Source: an uncultured Flavihumibacter sp. (GTDB lineage Bacteria > Bacteroidota > Bacteroidia > Chitinophagales > Chitinophagaceae). From it: a DNA stretch of 13,542 bases. A program made the position numbers and the translations under genes. The DNA lies in NCBI GenBank assembly GCA_946481605.1, contig CAMLPA010000041.1:1-13542 (forward strand), given 5' to 3'. Within the stretch, counting starts at the first letter, position 1; each line of letters starts with the position of its first letter. Positions 1 to 6,401 of the stretch are shown here, in pieces. The notes beneath the pieces were generated by a model. It was not told the origin of the DNA and did no database searches. It worked only from the letters and a program-made list of their open reading frames with translations.

Positions 1-1031
1 TCCAGGCCAAAGTAGAGGGAGACCCGGAAGCGACCGTGAATGATTTTGGTAAGATAGAGGAAGCAAAAGCCGGCCAGCTGGCCTTTCTGGCCAATCCCAA
101 ATACGAGGAATACTTATATACCACCGGCGCCTCCATTGTAATTATCAACGAAGCCCAACAGGTGCGCCAGGCCGTGAACGCTACATTGCTGCGGGTGCCC
201 GATGCCTATTCCGCCTTCGCAGCCTTGCTCTCCAAATACCAGGAGATGATGACGCAGCAACTTTCCGGAGTTCAGCAACCCTCTTATGTGGCCAGTACCG
301 CTACGATGGGAGAAAATTGTTACATCGGCACCTTCGCATACATTGGTGAAAACGTAAAACTGGGCAAGAACGTGAAGGTATTTCCCCAGGTGTTCATTGG
401 TGACAACGTAACCATTGGCGACAACTGCATTCTTCACCCCGGCGTAAAAGTGTACCACGGCTGCCGCCTTGGCAACAATGTGTCTGTTCACGCGGGAACA
501 GTGATCGGCAGTGACGGTTTCGGCTTCGCGCCCCAGTCGGACGGAAGTTTCCGCAAAGTGCCCCAGATCGGGAATGTCGTAATTGAAGACAATGTGGAAG
601 TTGGCGCAAACGCTACAATAGACCGCGCAACAATAGGTTCAACACTCGTAAAATCAGGCGCGAAACTGGACAACCTGATCCAGATCGCCCACAACGTGGA
701 AGTAGGCAATAATACGGTGATCGCAGCCCAGGCCGGCGTAAGCGGCAGCACAAAACTCGGTAACAATGTGATGATCGGCGGACAGGCCGGTATTGTCGGA
801 CATATCCAGATCGCGGATGGCGCACGCATCAACGCCCAAAGCGGTGTAAGCAAAACCATCAAGACCCCGAACGCCGCCGTGACCGGAAGCCCCGCTTTCG
901 ATTATACCAGCGCGTTAAGGAGCCAGGCCCTCAGCAGGAACCTGCCCGACCTGGAAAAAAGATTAAAAGAACTGGAACAAGCAGTGAAAGTGCTGCTGGA
1001 AGAACGTTCCGTTCTCAACAGTGAAGGATAA
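1..1031 (+). CDS. lpxD: UDP-3-O-(3-hydroxyacyl)glucosamine N-acyltransferase, 5' end outside window
   Basis: LpxD transfers a 3-hydroxyacyl chain from acyl carrier protein to the 2-amino group of UDP-3-O-acylglucosamine, the third step of lipid A synthesis, in the cytoplasm. The reading frame is open from base 3 to the TAA at 1029-1031. Before the first possible start (GTG at 36) it already reads [12 protein letters not shown], which is typical LpxD N-terminal sequence, so the true start lies upstream and the gene is cut by the window edge. Visible parts: the uridine-binding N-terminal domain ([20 protein letters not shown]), then a long left-handed beta-helix of hexapeptide repeats (about bases 310-880), then a charged C-terminal helix. 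The catalytic histidine is in [14 protein letters not shown], codon 690-692. The ppk2 start follows 12 nt after the stop, suggesting co-transcription. lpxC/fabZ and lpxA, often next to lpxD in Bacteroidota, do not follow it here. Family assignment is very secure. Confidence 0.96.
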   Translation, partial: QAKVEGDPEATVNDFGKIEEAKAGQLAFLANPKYEEYLYTTGASIVIINEAQQVRQAVNATLLRVPDAYSAFAALLSKYQEMMTQQLSGVQQPSYVASTATMGENCYIGTFAYIGENVKLGKNVKVFPQVFIGDNVTIGDNCILHPGVKVYHGCRLGNNVSVHAGTVIGSDGFGFAPQSDGSFRKVPQIGNVVIEDNVEVGANATIDRATIGSTLVKSGAKLDNLIQIAHNVEVGNNTVIAAQAGVSGSTKLGNNVMIGGQAGIVGHIQIADGARINAQSGVSKTIKTPNAAVTGSPAFDYTSALRSQALSRNLPDLEKRLKELEQAVKVLLEERSVLNSEG

Positions 1032-1043
1032 CCCGAGGAGCGG

Positions 1044-1952
1044 ATGACCGCAACCTGGAAAAATCTTCAGATGAAAATAAAGGCCACCGACTTCCTCGCC
1101 AAAGAAGGGAAAAAGTGCAAACTGAGCAAATTCCCCACCGCTTACACCGGGAAAACACTTGATAAGGACGCCGGGGAAAAACTGCTCGAAAAAAGTAAGC
1201 AGCAACTCGCCAAGATGCAGGACATCCTGTATGCGCATGACGAATACCGCGTGCTGGTTGTACTCCAGGCCATGGATGCCGCCGGGAAAGACAGTGCCAT
1301 CAAGCACATCATGAGCGGCATGAACCCCTCCGGCGTTAAAGTGGCTAACTTCAAGGTGCCCAACAGCACCGAACTGGACCATGATTATTTCTGGAGACAC
1401 TATAAAGAACTGCCCGGCCGCGGTGAAATCGGCATCTTCAACCGGTCTCACTATGAAAATGTACTCGTTACCAGGGTACACCCCGAGTACATCCTCAATG
1501 AAAAAATTCCCGGTATCGACACCGTTAAAGACATCACGCCCGAATTCTGGGAAAAAAGAATGGACCAGATCCGGAGCTTCGAAAAAAACCTGGCCGAAAA
1601 CGGGACCGTCATCATAAAAATATTCCTCCACGTTTCAAAAGACGAACAAAAGAAACGTTTCCTGGAAAGAATCGAAGACCCTTCCAAGAACTGGAAATTC
1701 TCTTTCGGCGACCTGAAAGAAAGGGCGTTGTGGGACGAATACCAGTCTGCCTACGAAGCAGCCATATCAGCCACCAGCACCAGTTTCGCGCCATGGTATA
1801 TTGTTCCTGCCGACGATAAATGGTTTACCCGGCTGGCCATTGCGGAAATACTGGAAAGCCAGTTCAAAAAATTAAAACTGAGTTATCCTGAAGTAAGTGC
1901 GGAAACCAAGGCTGAATTGGAGAAAGCCAAAGCATTGTTGCTGAAAGAGTGA
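1044..1952 (+). CDS. ppk2: Polyphosphate:nucleotide phosphotransferase, PPK2 family
   Basis: This 302-residue cytoplasmic enzyme belongs to the PPK2 family, which uses inorganic polyphosphate to phosphorylate nucleotides (AMP to ADP and/or ADP to ATP). The P-loop (Walker A) is at residues 76-84 (AMDAAGKDS), the Walker B/lid region at 127-143 (GEIGIFNRSHYENVLVT), and a further conserved block around 210-233 includes NWKFSFGDLKER. It is a single-domain protein of the family's usual length. From memory it resembles class III PPK2 of Cytophaga hutchinsonii, which accepts both AMP and ADP; the class is inference, the family is not. The ATG at 1044 has GAGGAG only 3 nt upstream, so the in-frame ATG at 1071 is a possible alternative. 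It lies 12 nt after lpxD and stops 5 nt before the end of convergent frr. No terminator hairpin with a T-run is visible in that gap. Confidence 0.95.
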   Translation: MTATWKNLQMKIKATDFLAKEGKKCKLSKFPTAYTGKTLDKDAGEKLLEKSKQQLAKMQDILYAHDEYRVLVVLQAMDAAGKDSAIKHIMSGMNPSGVKVANFKVPNSTELDHDYFWRHYKELPGRGEIGIFNRSHYENVLVTRVHPEYILNEKIPGIDTVKDITPEFWEKRMDQIRSFEKNLAENGTVIIKIFLHVSKDEQKKRFLERIEDPSKNWKFSFGDLKERALWDEYQSAYEAAISATSTSFAPWYIVPADDKWFTRLAIAEILESQFKKLKLSYPEVSAETKAELEKAKALLLKE

Positions 1953-1957
1953 CCGAC

Positions 1958-2521
1958 TTATACCGCCATGATCTCTTTTTCTTTCACCCCAAGATGTTTC
2001 TCCACGATAGCAATATGCTTATCGGTGAGGTCCTGGATGTCTTTTTCAGCATCTTTTGCGGCATCTTCACTCAGCCCATCTTTCTGCAATTTTTTCACCT
2101 GTTCAATGGCATCACGGCGGATGTTCCGGATGGCCACTTTACAGCTTTCGCCTTCACCGGCGGCTCTTTTGACGAGTTCGCGGCGGCGTTCCTCCGTGAG
2201 TGGGGGGAGAAATATGCGGATCACGTTACCATCGTTCTGTGGGGTAACGCCTATGTTTGCGGCCATGATGGCACGTTCAATGGGCTGAATCATGTTTCTT
2301 TCCCAGGGCTGAATCGTAAGGGTACGGGCATCCATCACGCTTACGTTGGCCACCTGGTTCAAAATGGTGGGACTTCCATAATAATCCACGTGAATACCAT
2401 CCAGCATTTGCGGGTTGGCCTTTCCGGCGCGGATCTTACCTAATTCCTGTTCCAGATGCTCCAGGGCCTTGTGCATGGTTTCCTTCGCATCGTCTAGTAT
2501 CATGGATAATTCTTCAGACAT
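1958..2521 (-). CDS. frr: Ribosome recycling factor
   Basis: RRF splits the post-termination 70S ribosome together with EF-G, releasing mRNA and tRNA for another round of translation. The 187-residue product has the family's usual length (about 185) and recognisable blocks: an N-terminal helix ending in LGKIRAGKANPQMLDGI, the beta-domain segment with VDYYGSPTILNQVANV and IQPWERNMIQPIERAI, then NDGNVIRIFLPPLTEERRREL, and a long C-terminal helical segment. In many bacteria frr follows pyrH; here the upstream gene on the same strand is a WecA-like transferase 55 nt away. A -7 box in that gap suggests frr also has its own promoter. The 3' end is 5 nt from the convergent ppk2 stop. Assignment is secure. 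Confidence 0.97.
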   Translation of the reverse strand: MSEELSMILDDAKETMHKALEHLEQELGKIRAGKANPQMLDGIHVDYYGSPTILNQVANVSVMDARTLTIQPWERNMIQPIERAIMAANIGVTPQNDGNVIRIFLPPLTEERRRELVKRAAGEGESCKVAIRNIRRDAIEQVKKLQKDGLSEDAAKDAEKDIQDLTDKHIAIVEKHLGVKEKEIMAV

Positions 2522-2541
2522 ATAGATTCAGTTGTGCGGAG

Positions 2542-2549
2542 CAAAGCTA
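2542..2549 (-). promoter_or_regulatory. Putative -7 promoter box for frr
   Basis: The minus strand reads TAGCTTTG, a full match to the Bacteroidota -7 consensus TAnnTTTG, 20 nt before the frr ATG. No TTG lies 17-23 nt further upstream, so only half of the promoter is supported. A start about 6 nt downstream would give a leader of roughly 15 nt. Confidence 0.5.
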
Positions 2550-2576
2550 CTGAACACCTTGCAATTATGCCCGAAC

Positions 2577-3701
2577 CTATTGCAGTTTTTCTTTCGTAAA
2601 GGTAAAAAGGGAACGTTTGGCAATAAGGGTAGCTTCCTCCTGCTCTTTGCTTTTGGCCACAAAAAAGCGCGGGCGGGGCTTATAGTACCAGGCAATGGAG
2701 AAACTTGCATAAGCCAGTGCGATCATAGTGCATATCGTAGCTGTACATCCGATCAACTGTCCGAGGAAAGTGGCAATCAGGATAAATACAATGTTCAGCG
2801 ACACCAGCACAAGCGTAATGGTGCGGTGCGTCATGCCATAATCGAGCAATAAATGGTGCACGTGGTTCCTGTCGGGGCTGAAAGGAGAACGCCTGTGCAA
2901 CATGCGTACACTGAATACGCGTAACGTATCCACCAGCGGAATAATGAGAATGGAGAAACCTACTGCCGGAGCCGCGGGTACGGGGAGCGCCGAACTCTGG
3001 TCGGAAACATTGATGAATTTTATCACCAATATAGCCGCCACTAATCCCGTCAGCAACGAACCGGTGTCGCCCATGAATATACGGGCAGGACTGAAGTTGA
3101 ATATCAGGAAAGCCAGCATACTGCCGGAAAGCGCGAAAGATAGGATGGCATAACTTGTTTGCTCCACTGCAATAAAGTAAAGTCCGAAGAGCGAAGCGGA
3201 AAGCACCGCCAGGCTGCCTGCCAGCCCATCAATGCCGTCAATAAGGTTGAAAGAGTTGATTATCACGATGATAGTGAAGTAAGTAAGTGCCAGACTAAAC
3301 ATTTCGGGCATATCGTACACCCCTAAGAAACCGTGCATGCTTTTGATCTGAACACCGCCCTTATACACAATGATGAACGCGGCCAGCAATTGCCCGATGA
3401 ACTTCTTTACGGGAGAAATCACCAGGATATCGTCCTTAATACCCAGGAAAAAAATGATAAAGGCCGCAGCGATATAATACTGAAATTCAGGAGCGCTTCC
3501 CGGAGGCAGGCTGATGAGAATAGCCAGGATGAAGCCTGCAAAAATACCCAGTCCCCCCAGTGAAGGGATCGGATTGATGTGTACTTTTCTGGCATCGGGA
3601 ACATCAAATAACTTTTTCATCTCCGCAACCCGGATAATGACAGGTATGGATAAGAACGTGATCGCAAAGGAAAGAGAGAGTGAGAGTATTACATCAAACA
3701 T
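2577..3701 (-). CDS. MraY/WecA-family polyprenyl-phosphate sugar-1-phosphate transferase
   Basis: This integral membrane enzyme family moves a sugar-1-phosphate (commonly GlcNAc-1-P) from its UDP donor to undecaprenyl phosphate, starting synthesis of a cell-surface glycan. The 374-residue product is strongly hydrophobic with about ten or eleven membrane segments. Signature sites: the Asp pair in GIKDDILVISP (D90, D91), the NLIDGIDGLAG block (152-162), MGDTGSL (210-216), and the HxHH-type motif in SPDRNHVHHLLLDYG (H280, H282, H283). The SPDRNHVHH form and lack of MraY-specific sequence favour the WecA/TagO/Rfe branch over the peptidoglycan enzyme MraY. The exact sugar cannot be read from sequence. 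A basic cytoplasmic tail follows the last membrane segment (about 340-374). The ATG at 3701 is supported by a -7 box 23 nt upstream. frr follows 55 nt downstream. Confidence 0.92.
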   Translation of the reverse strand: MFDVILSLSLSFAITFLSIPVIIRVAEMKKLFDVPDARKVHINPIPSLGGLGIFAGFILAILISLPPGSAPEFQYYIAAAFIIFFLGIKDDILVISPVKKFIGQLLAAFIIVYKGGVQIKSMHGFLGVYDMPEMFSLALTYFTIIVIINSFNLIDGIDGLAGSLAVLSASLFGLYFIAVEQTSYAILSFALSGSMLAFLIFNFSPARIFMGDTGSLLTGLVAAILVIKFINVSDQSSALPVPAAPAVGFSILIIPLVDTLRVFSVRMLHRRSPFSPDRNHVHHLLLDYGMTHRTITLVLVSLNIVFILIATFLGQLIGCTATICTMIALAYASFSIAWYYKPRPRFFVAKSKEQEEATLIAKRSLFTFTKEKLQ

Positions 3702-3724
3702 GCGGTTGTGGATATATGCGTGAA

Positions 3725-3732
3725 CAAAATTA
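3725..3732 (-). promoter_or_regulatory. Putative -7 promoter box for the WecA-like gene
   Basis: The minus strand reads TAATTTTG, matching TAnnTTTG, 23 nt before the ATG at 3701. I find no TTG at the usual -33 distance, so support is partial. Confidence 0.45.
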
Positions 3733-3760
3733 TAACTTAAAATCCTAACGGCCCATTAAC

Positions 3761-3779
3761 ATGCCATTAATTGTGGCAT
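3761..3779. repeat. Short inverted repeat in the divergent promoter region
   Basis: ATGCCA at 3761-3766 and TGGCAT at 3774-3779 form a perfect 6-bp inverted repeat around a 7-nt centre. It lies between the two divergent -7 boxes (3725-3732 and 3873-3880). It could be a dimeric regulator's operator or chance. Just upstream, CCATTAA occurs at 3753-3759 and again at 3764-3770, overlapping the left arm. Confidence 0.35.
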
Positions 3780-3872
3780 TCTACACAAAATCACCTACAT
3801 CCGTCATTTATCCAGTTGCAAAAACCAGGCCCGCAGGTTCAATTTCTTAATACATTTAAAATTGTAATACCT

Positions 3873-3880
3873 TAGTTTTG
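3873..3880 (+). promoter_or_regulatory. Putative -7 promoter box for the transketolase subunit
   Basis: TAGTTTTG matches TAnnTTTG and lies 22 nt before the ATG at 3903. A convincing -33 TTG is missing. The leader after it is A-rich (AAAACAAAACGAAC), which is common before Bacteroidota start codons and takes the place of a Shine-Dalgarno sequence. Confidence 0.5.
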
Positions 3881-3902
3881 TAATCTTCAAAACAAAACGA
3901 AC

Positions 3903-4739
3903 ATGCCAGCTTTAAAAGACATTGCAACCCAAATCCGCAGAGACATCGTAAGAATGGTTCACGGCTGCGCCAGTGGCCACCCCGGTGGTTCTCTCGGCTG
4001 CGCCGATTTTCTAACGGCCCTCTACTTTCAACAGATGAAACATGATCCAGCCTTCAATATGGACGCCAAGGGCGAGGACTTGTTCTTCTTATCAAACGGA
4101 CATATTTCACCTTTATTTTATTCAACCCTCGCAAGAGCCGGGTATTTTGACGTAAAAGAACTGGCTACTTTCCGTAAACTGAACTCCCGCCTGCAGGGTC
4201 ACCCCGCCACCCACGAGCACCTGCCCGGCGTTAGAATCGCCTCCGGCTCCCTCGGACAGGGCATGAGCGTAGCCATCGGCGCGGCGCTTACAAAAAAATT
4301 GGACAACGACCCGCAACTGGTGTACTCCCTCCACGGAGACGGAGAACTCCAGGAAGGACAGGTGTGGGAAGCCATCATGTTCGCCGCCCACAATAAAGTG
4401 GACAACCTGATCTCCACCATCGACTGGAACGGGCAGCAAATTGATGGTCCCACCAGCAAAGTGTTGAGCCTGGGCGACCTCGCCGCAAAATTCGCCGCCT
4501 TCGGATGGGAAATCGTTCACCTCGAAAAAGGCAACGACATGGATGAAGTAATTGCCGCACTGGATAAAGCCAAGAGCCTCACCGGTAAAGGAAAACCAGT
4601 TGTGATCCTGATGGTGACCGCCATGGGAAGCGGCGTAGACTTCATGGAAGGCAGCCACGAATGGCACGGCATCGCACCAAACGACGAACAACTCGCCAAA
4701 GCTTTGGCCCAGTTGCCAGAAACACTTGGCGACTACTGA
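3903..4739 (+). CDS. Transketolase, N-terminal (TPP-binding) subunit
   Basis: Transketolase moves two-carbon ketol units between sugar phosphates in the non-oxidative pentose phosphate pathway. In some bacteria, including many Bacteroidota, it is made as two polypeptides. This 278-residue protein is only the first half: a full-length enzyme has about 660 residues. Seen: SGHPGGSLG (24-32), the GHP at 99-101, IASGSLGQGMS (112-122), and the thiamine diphosphate/Mg motif GDGELQEGQVWEA (145-157) ending near IDWN (173-176). The protein ends normally (LPETLGDY, TGA at 4737-4739) without the pyrimidine-binding and C-terminal domains. Activity therefore needs a partner, usually encoded just downstream. 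Here the downstream DNA holds repeats and a convergent permease instead, so the partner must lie elsewhere. The stop is followed one base later by the 14-nt repeat array. Confidence 0.94.
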   Translation: MPALKDIATQIRRDIVRMVHGCASGHPGGSLGCADFLTALYFQQMKHDPAFNMDAKGEDLFFLSNGHISPLFYSTLARAGYFDVKELATFRKLNSRLQGHPATHEHLPGVRIASGSLGQGMSVAIGAALTKKLDNDPQLVYSLHGDGELQEGQVWEAIMFAAHNKVDNLISTIDWNGQQIDGPTSKVLSLGDLAAKFAAFGWEIVHLEKGNDMDEVIAALDKAKSLTGKGKPVVILMVTAMGSGVDFMEGSHEWHGIAPNDEQLAKALAQLPETLGDY

Positions 4740-4740
4740 T

Positions 4741-4781
4741 AATTTTGGATGATAAATTTTGGATGTTGAATTTTGGATGAA
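4741..4781 (+). repeat. Tandem 14-nt repeat, three units
   Basis: AATTTTGGATG occurs three times at an exact 14-nt period (starts 4741, 4755, 4769), with three variable bases after each core. The array starts one base after the transketolase stop. The segment 4763-4780 can pair in RNA with 4813-4830 over 18 consecutive positions, two of them G-U, with a 32-nt loop. The segment 4741-4765 can pair with the right-hand array near 4929-4953. It may act as a 3' processing or termination structure, or may be a dispersed non-coding repeat. Confidence 0.8.
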
Positions 4782-4812
4782 ATACGGATCGTTGCCAGCA
4801 GGTAATCATCCA

Positions 4813-4838
4813 TCATTCGAAATTCAACATTCTCATTT
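4813..4838 (-). repeat. Degenerate 14-nt repeat pair, inverted
   Basis: CATTCGAAATT (4814-4824) and the weaker CATTCTCATTT (4828-4838) are reverse-orientation relatives of the unit at 4741-4781, again 14 nt apart. Bases 4813-4830 are complementary to 4763-4780. The two imperfect positions are G-U wobbles in a plus-strand transcript but A-C mismatches in a minus-strand one, so the hairpin is better in transketolase mRNA. Confidence 0.65.
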
Positions 4839-4928
4839 GAATACTACCGTTCTCAAACCCTTTCTATATCCCATTCCTTACAAAATAGCACCCACAAGCC
4901 CTGGCTAACACACCACAACCCCATCCAT

Positions 4929-4953
4929 CATTCAAAATTCATCATTCAAAATT
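4929..4953 (-). repeat. 14-nt repeat pair, inverted, overlapping the EamA stop codon
   Basis: CATTCAAAATT occurs at 4929-4939 and 4943-4953, a 14-nt period. It is the reverse complement of AATTTTGAATG, one base different from the left-hand unit. The permease stop codon (4946-4948) lies inside the second unit, so the repeat encodes the last residues of that protein. The stretch between this and the middle pair (4839-4928) shows nothing recognisable. Confidence 0.75.
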
Positions 4954-5818
4954 TCTTATTCGTCACCCACACCCCTGCAAGTATAATCCCTAAACATCCG
5001 ATCTGGAGCACCGTGATCTCTTCGTGCGCAAGAAATCCCCAAACCAACGCTACGAATGGAATGCCGTAAGTAACCATGGAAGAGAAAATCACTCCCGCAC
5101 GCTTCACCAGCATATAAAAAAGAATAGAAGCCAGCGCTGTTCCAAGGGCTCCCAAAACAACTGAAGCTCCTGTAGAAAACAATACCGGAGTAGCGGTAAA
5201 ATCAAGGTTGAAATACCCGGTAATAAATAGAATCAGCAGCGCAGGAAGCAGGAGGAAGCCCAATGCCGCAGAAGCGATATGAATGGAATCAATCCCCTGT
5301 AAATGCCTGCTCACCAGGTTTACGTTCAGGCCATAACAAATAGTAGCCACCAACACCAGGGATGAATAAGAAACATAAGATAGATCGGGAATGCCTTTAG
5401 AAAGAAACAACAAACACAATCCAATAAAGCCAATACTCACCCCGAGCCATTTGTTCCAGGATACTTTCGCCTGGAAAAATGAAACGCCCACCAATATGGT
5501 AAACAATGGGGTTAACGCGTTAAGAATGCCGGCCAGCGCGCTATCTATCCTTGTTTCGGCTATACAGAACAGAAAGGAAGGGAAAAAATTACCCAGTAAG
5601 CCCGACCACACAATTAAGCCGATCTTCTGCTTCGGAATGTTGCGTAAGGCGCGGATAAAAAAAGGCAGCAATACAATGCCGGCACTCGCCATCCTGATGG
5701 CGGCCACCTGGTAAGCGGAAAGCGCTTCCATACCGGTTTTCATGAGTTGAAACGAACTCCCCCATATTACCGAGAGCCCTGTAAAAAGGACCCAGTTCAT
5801 CCATTTGTTGTCCTGCAT
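4946..5818 (-). CDS. EamA/DMT-family transporter
   Basis: This is an inner-membrane permease of the drug/metabolite transporter superfamily (RhaT/EamA type), usually ten membrane helices in two repeated five-helix halves. From the chosen start it has 290 residues, the family's usual length. The first half opens with the typical VIWGSSFQLMKTGM; the first repeat ends near SALAGILNALTPLFTILVG and the second near GTALASILFYMLVKRAGVIFSSM, the paired signature of EamA repeats. The frame runs to an ATG at 5878, but those 20 extra residues (with CLPSCSFNC) are unlike the family. A weak -7-like TACCTTCG lies on the minus strand at 5834-5841, inside the extension and 15 nt before the ATG at 5818, which supports the later start. 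The ATG at 5800 is a further option. Substrate cannot be predicted. The 3' end lies within an A/T-rich repeat. Confidence 0.9.
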   Translation of the reverse strand: MQDNKWMNWVLFTGLSVIWGSSFQLMKTGMEALSAYQVAAIRMASAGIVLLPFFIRALRNIPKQKIGLIVWSGLLGNFFPSFLFCIAETRIDSALAGILNALTPLFTILVGVSFFQAKVSWNKWLGVSIGFIGLCLLFLSKGIPDLSYVSYSSLVLVATICYGLNVNLVSRHLQGIDSIHIASAALGFLLLPALLILFITGYFNLDFTATPVLFSTGASVVLGALGTALASILFYMLVKRAGVIFSSMVTYGIPFVALVWGFLAHEEITVLQIGCLGIILAGVWVTNKKF

Positions 5819-5933
5819 ACAATTGAAAGAACACGAAGGTAGGCAGATTTTTTGCTGTGCCCGTGAAAACAATTTCAATGGAAAGGCCGTAATTTACCTG
5901 ACCATTCATTCTTCACCTTTAAACAATTACTAT

Positions 5934-6317
5934 ATGGGATTCGTCAAGGAATTTAAAGACTTCGCCGTAAAGGGCAATATGCTCGACCTGGCGATCGGTG
6001 TGATCATCGGCGGCGCTTTCAACAACATCGTGAAATCTTTAACCGATGACATCATCACACCACTTTTACTTACGCCCGCATTAAATGCGCTGAACCTGTC
6101 CGATCTCCAGGAGCTCACCATGTTCGGAGCAGTGAAGTATGGCATGTTCATTTCAGCGGTCATTAACTTTATCATCGTGGCTTTCGTGCTTTTCATGCTG
6201 GTACGTACCATCAACAGGATGCGGAAGAAAGAAGCCGAAGCGCCTGCAGCGCCACCTGCACCCACAGCGTCGGAAAAACTGCTTATGGAAATCCGCGACG
6301 AACTCAGAAAAAAATAA
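5934..6317 (+). CDS. mscL: Large-conductance mechanosensitive channel
   Basis: MscL is a homopentameric inner-membrane channel that opens under membrane tension and releases solutes during hypo-osmotic shock. The 127-residue product starts MGFVKEFKDFAVKGNMLDLA, a typical MscL amphipathic N-terminal helix. TM1 follows (about 16-45, with AIGVIIGGAFNNIVKSLTDD), then a short periplasmic loop (about 46-68), TM2 (about 70-92, with FISAVINFIIVAFVLFMLV), a Pro/Ala linker (103-110) and a C-terminal helix ending in EIRDELRKK. It is slightly shorter than the usual 130-140, mostly in the loop. The frame extends upstream to an ATG at 5805, but that stretch overlaps the divergent permease start and is unlike MscL, so the ATG at 5934 is chosen. 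No clear promoter box or Shine-Dalgarno is seen; TAATTTAC at 5890-5897 is a weak candidate. Confidence 0.95.
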   Translation: MGFVKEFKDFAVKGNMLDLAIGVIIGGAFNNIVKSLTDDIITPLLLTPALNALNLSDLQELTMFGAVKYGMFISAVINFIIVAFVLFMLVRTINRMRKKEAEAPAAPPAPTASEKLLMEIRDELRKK

Positions 6318-6347
6318 GAACGGCTTTCTATCCTTCCGTTCAATTGC

Positions 6348-6355
6348 TATTTTTG
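6348..6355 (+). promoter_or_regulatory. Putative promoter for the DUF3078 gene
   Basis: TATTTTTG matches TAnnTTTG. TTTC at 6325-6328 is a three-of-four match to a -33 TTTG, with a 19-nt spacer. Transcription would start near 6360-6364, about 40 nt before the ATG at 6402 and inside the adjacent GC-rich hairpin. Confidence 0.5.
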
Positions 6356-6356
6356 C

Positions 6357-6381
6357 GGGGCCGCTTTCCAAAGGCGGCCCC
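6357..6381 (+). terminator. GC-rich hairpin after mscL
   Basis: GGGGCCGC (6357-6364) pairs perfectly with GCGGCCCC (6374-6381); the stem can extend inward by three weaker pairs. It lies 39 nt after the mscL stop. It is followed by TTATCATT rather than a T-run, so as an intrinsic terminator it is imperfect. It may also act as a 3' stabiliser, and it overlaps the start region of the next gene's promoter. Confidence 0.5.
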
Positions 6382-6401
6382 TTATCATTAAACAGGATAC
6401 C

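Noticed and set aside
36..1031. lpxD starting at the GTG at 36
   Set aside because: The frame is open upstream and already encodes conserved LpxD sequence ([10 protein letters not shown]) before 36, so the gene begins outside the window.
963..1631. 222-codon open frame on the minus strand across lpxD/ppk2
   Set aside because: It is antisense to two certain genes, crosses their junction and has no recognisable domain.
1942..1980. Terminator hairpin between ppk2 and frr
   Set aside because: Only a 6-bp A/G-C/T pairing (AAAGAG with CTCTTT) is possible, it extends into frr coding sequence, and it is too weak to call.
1949..2443. 164-codon open frame on the plus strand after ppk2
   Set aside because: It overlaps the ppk2 stop but is antisense to the well-conserved frr gene and lacks family features.
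4741..4953. CRISPR array
   Set aside because: The 14-nt period leaves only about 3 variable bases per unit and orientation flips between blocks; there are no spacers and no cas genes.
5819..5878. Longer N-terminus for the EamA permease
   Set aside because: The extension has no family similarity and contains a -7-like box, so the transcript probably starts inside it.
5805..5933. Longer N-terminus for mscL
   Set aside because: The extra 43 residues are unlike MscL, and the typical N-terminal helix begins at the ATG at 5934.
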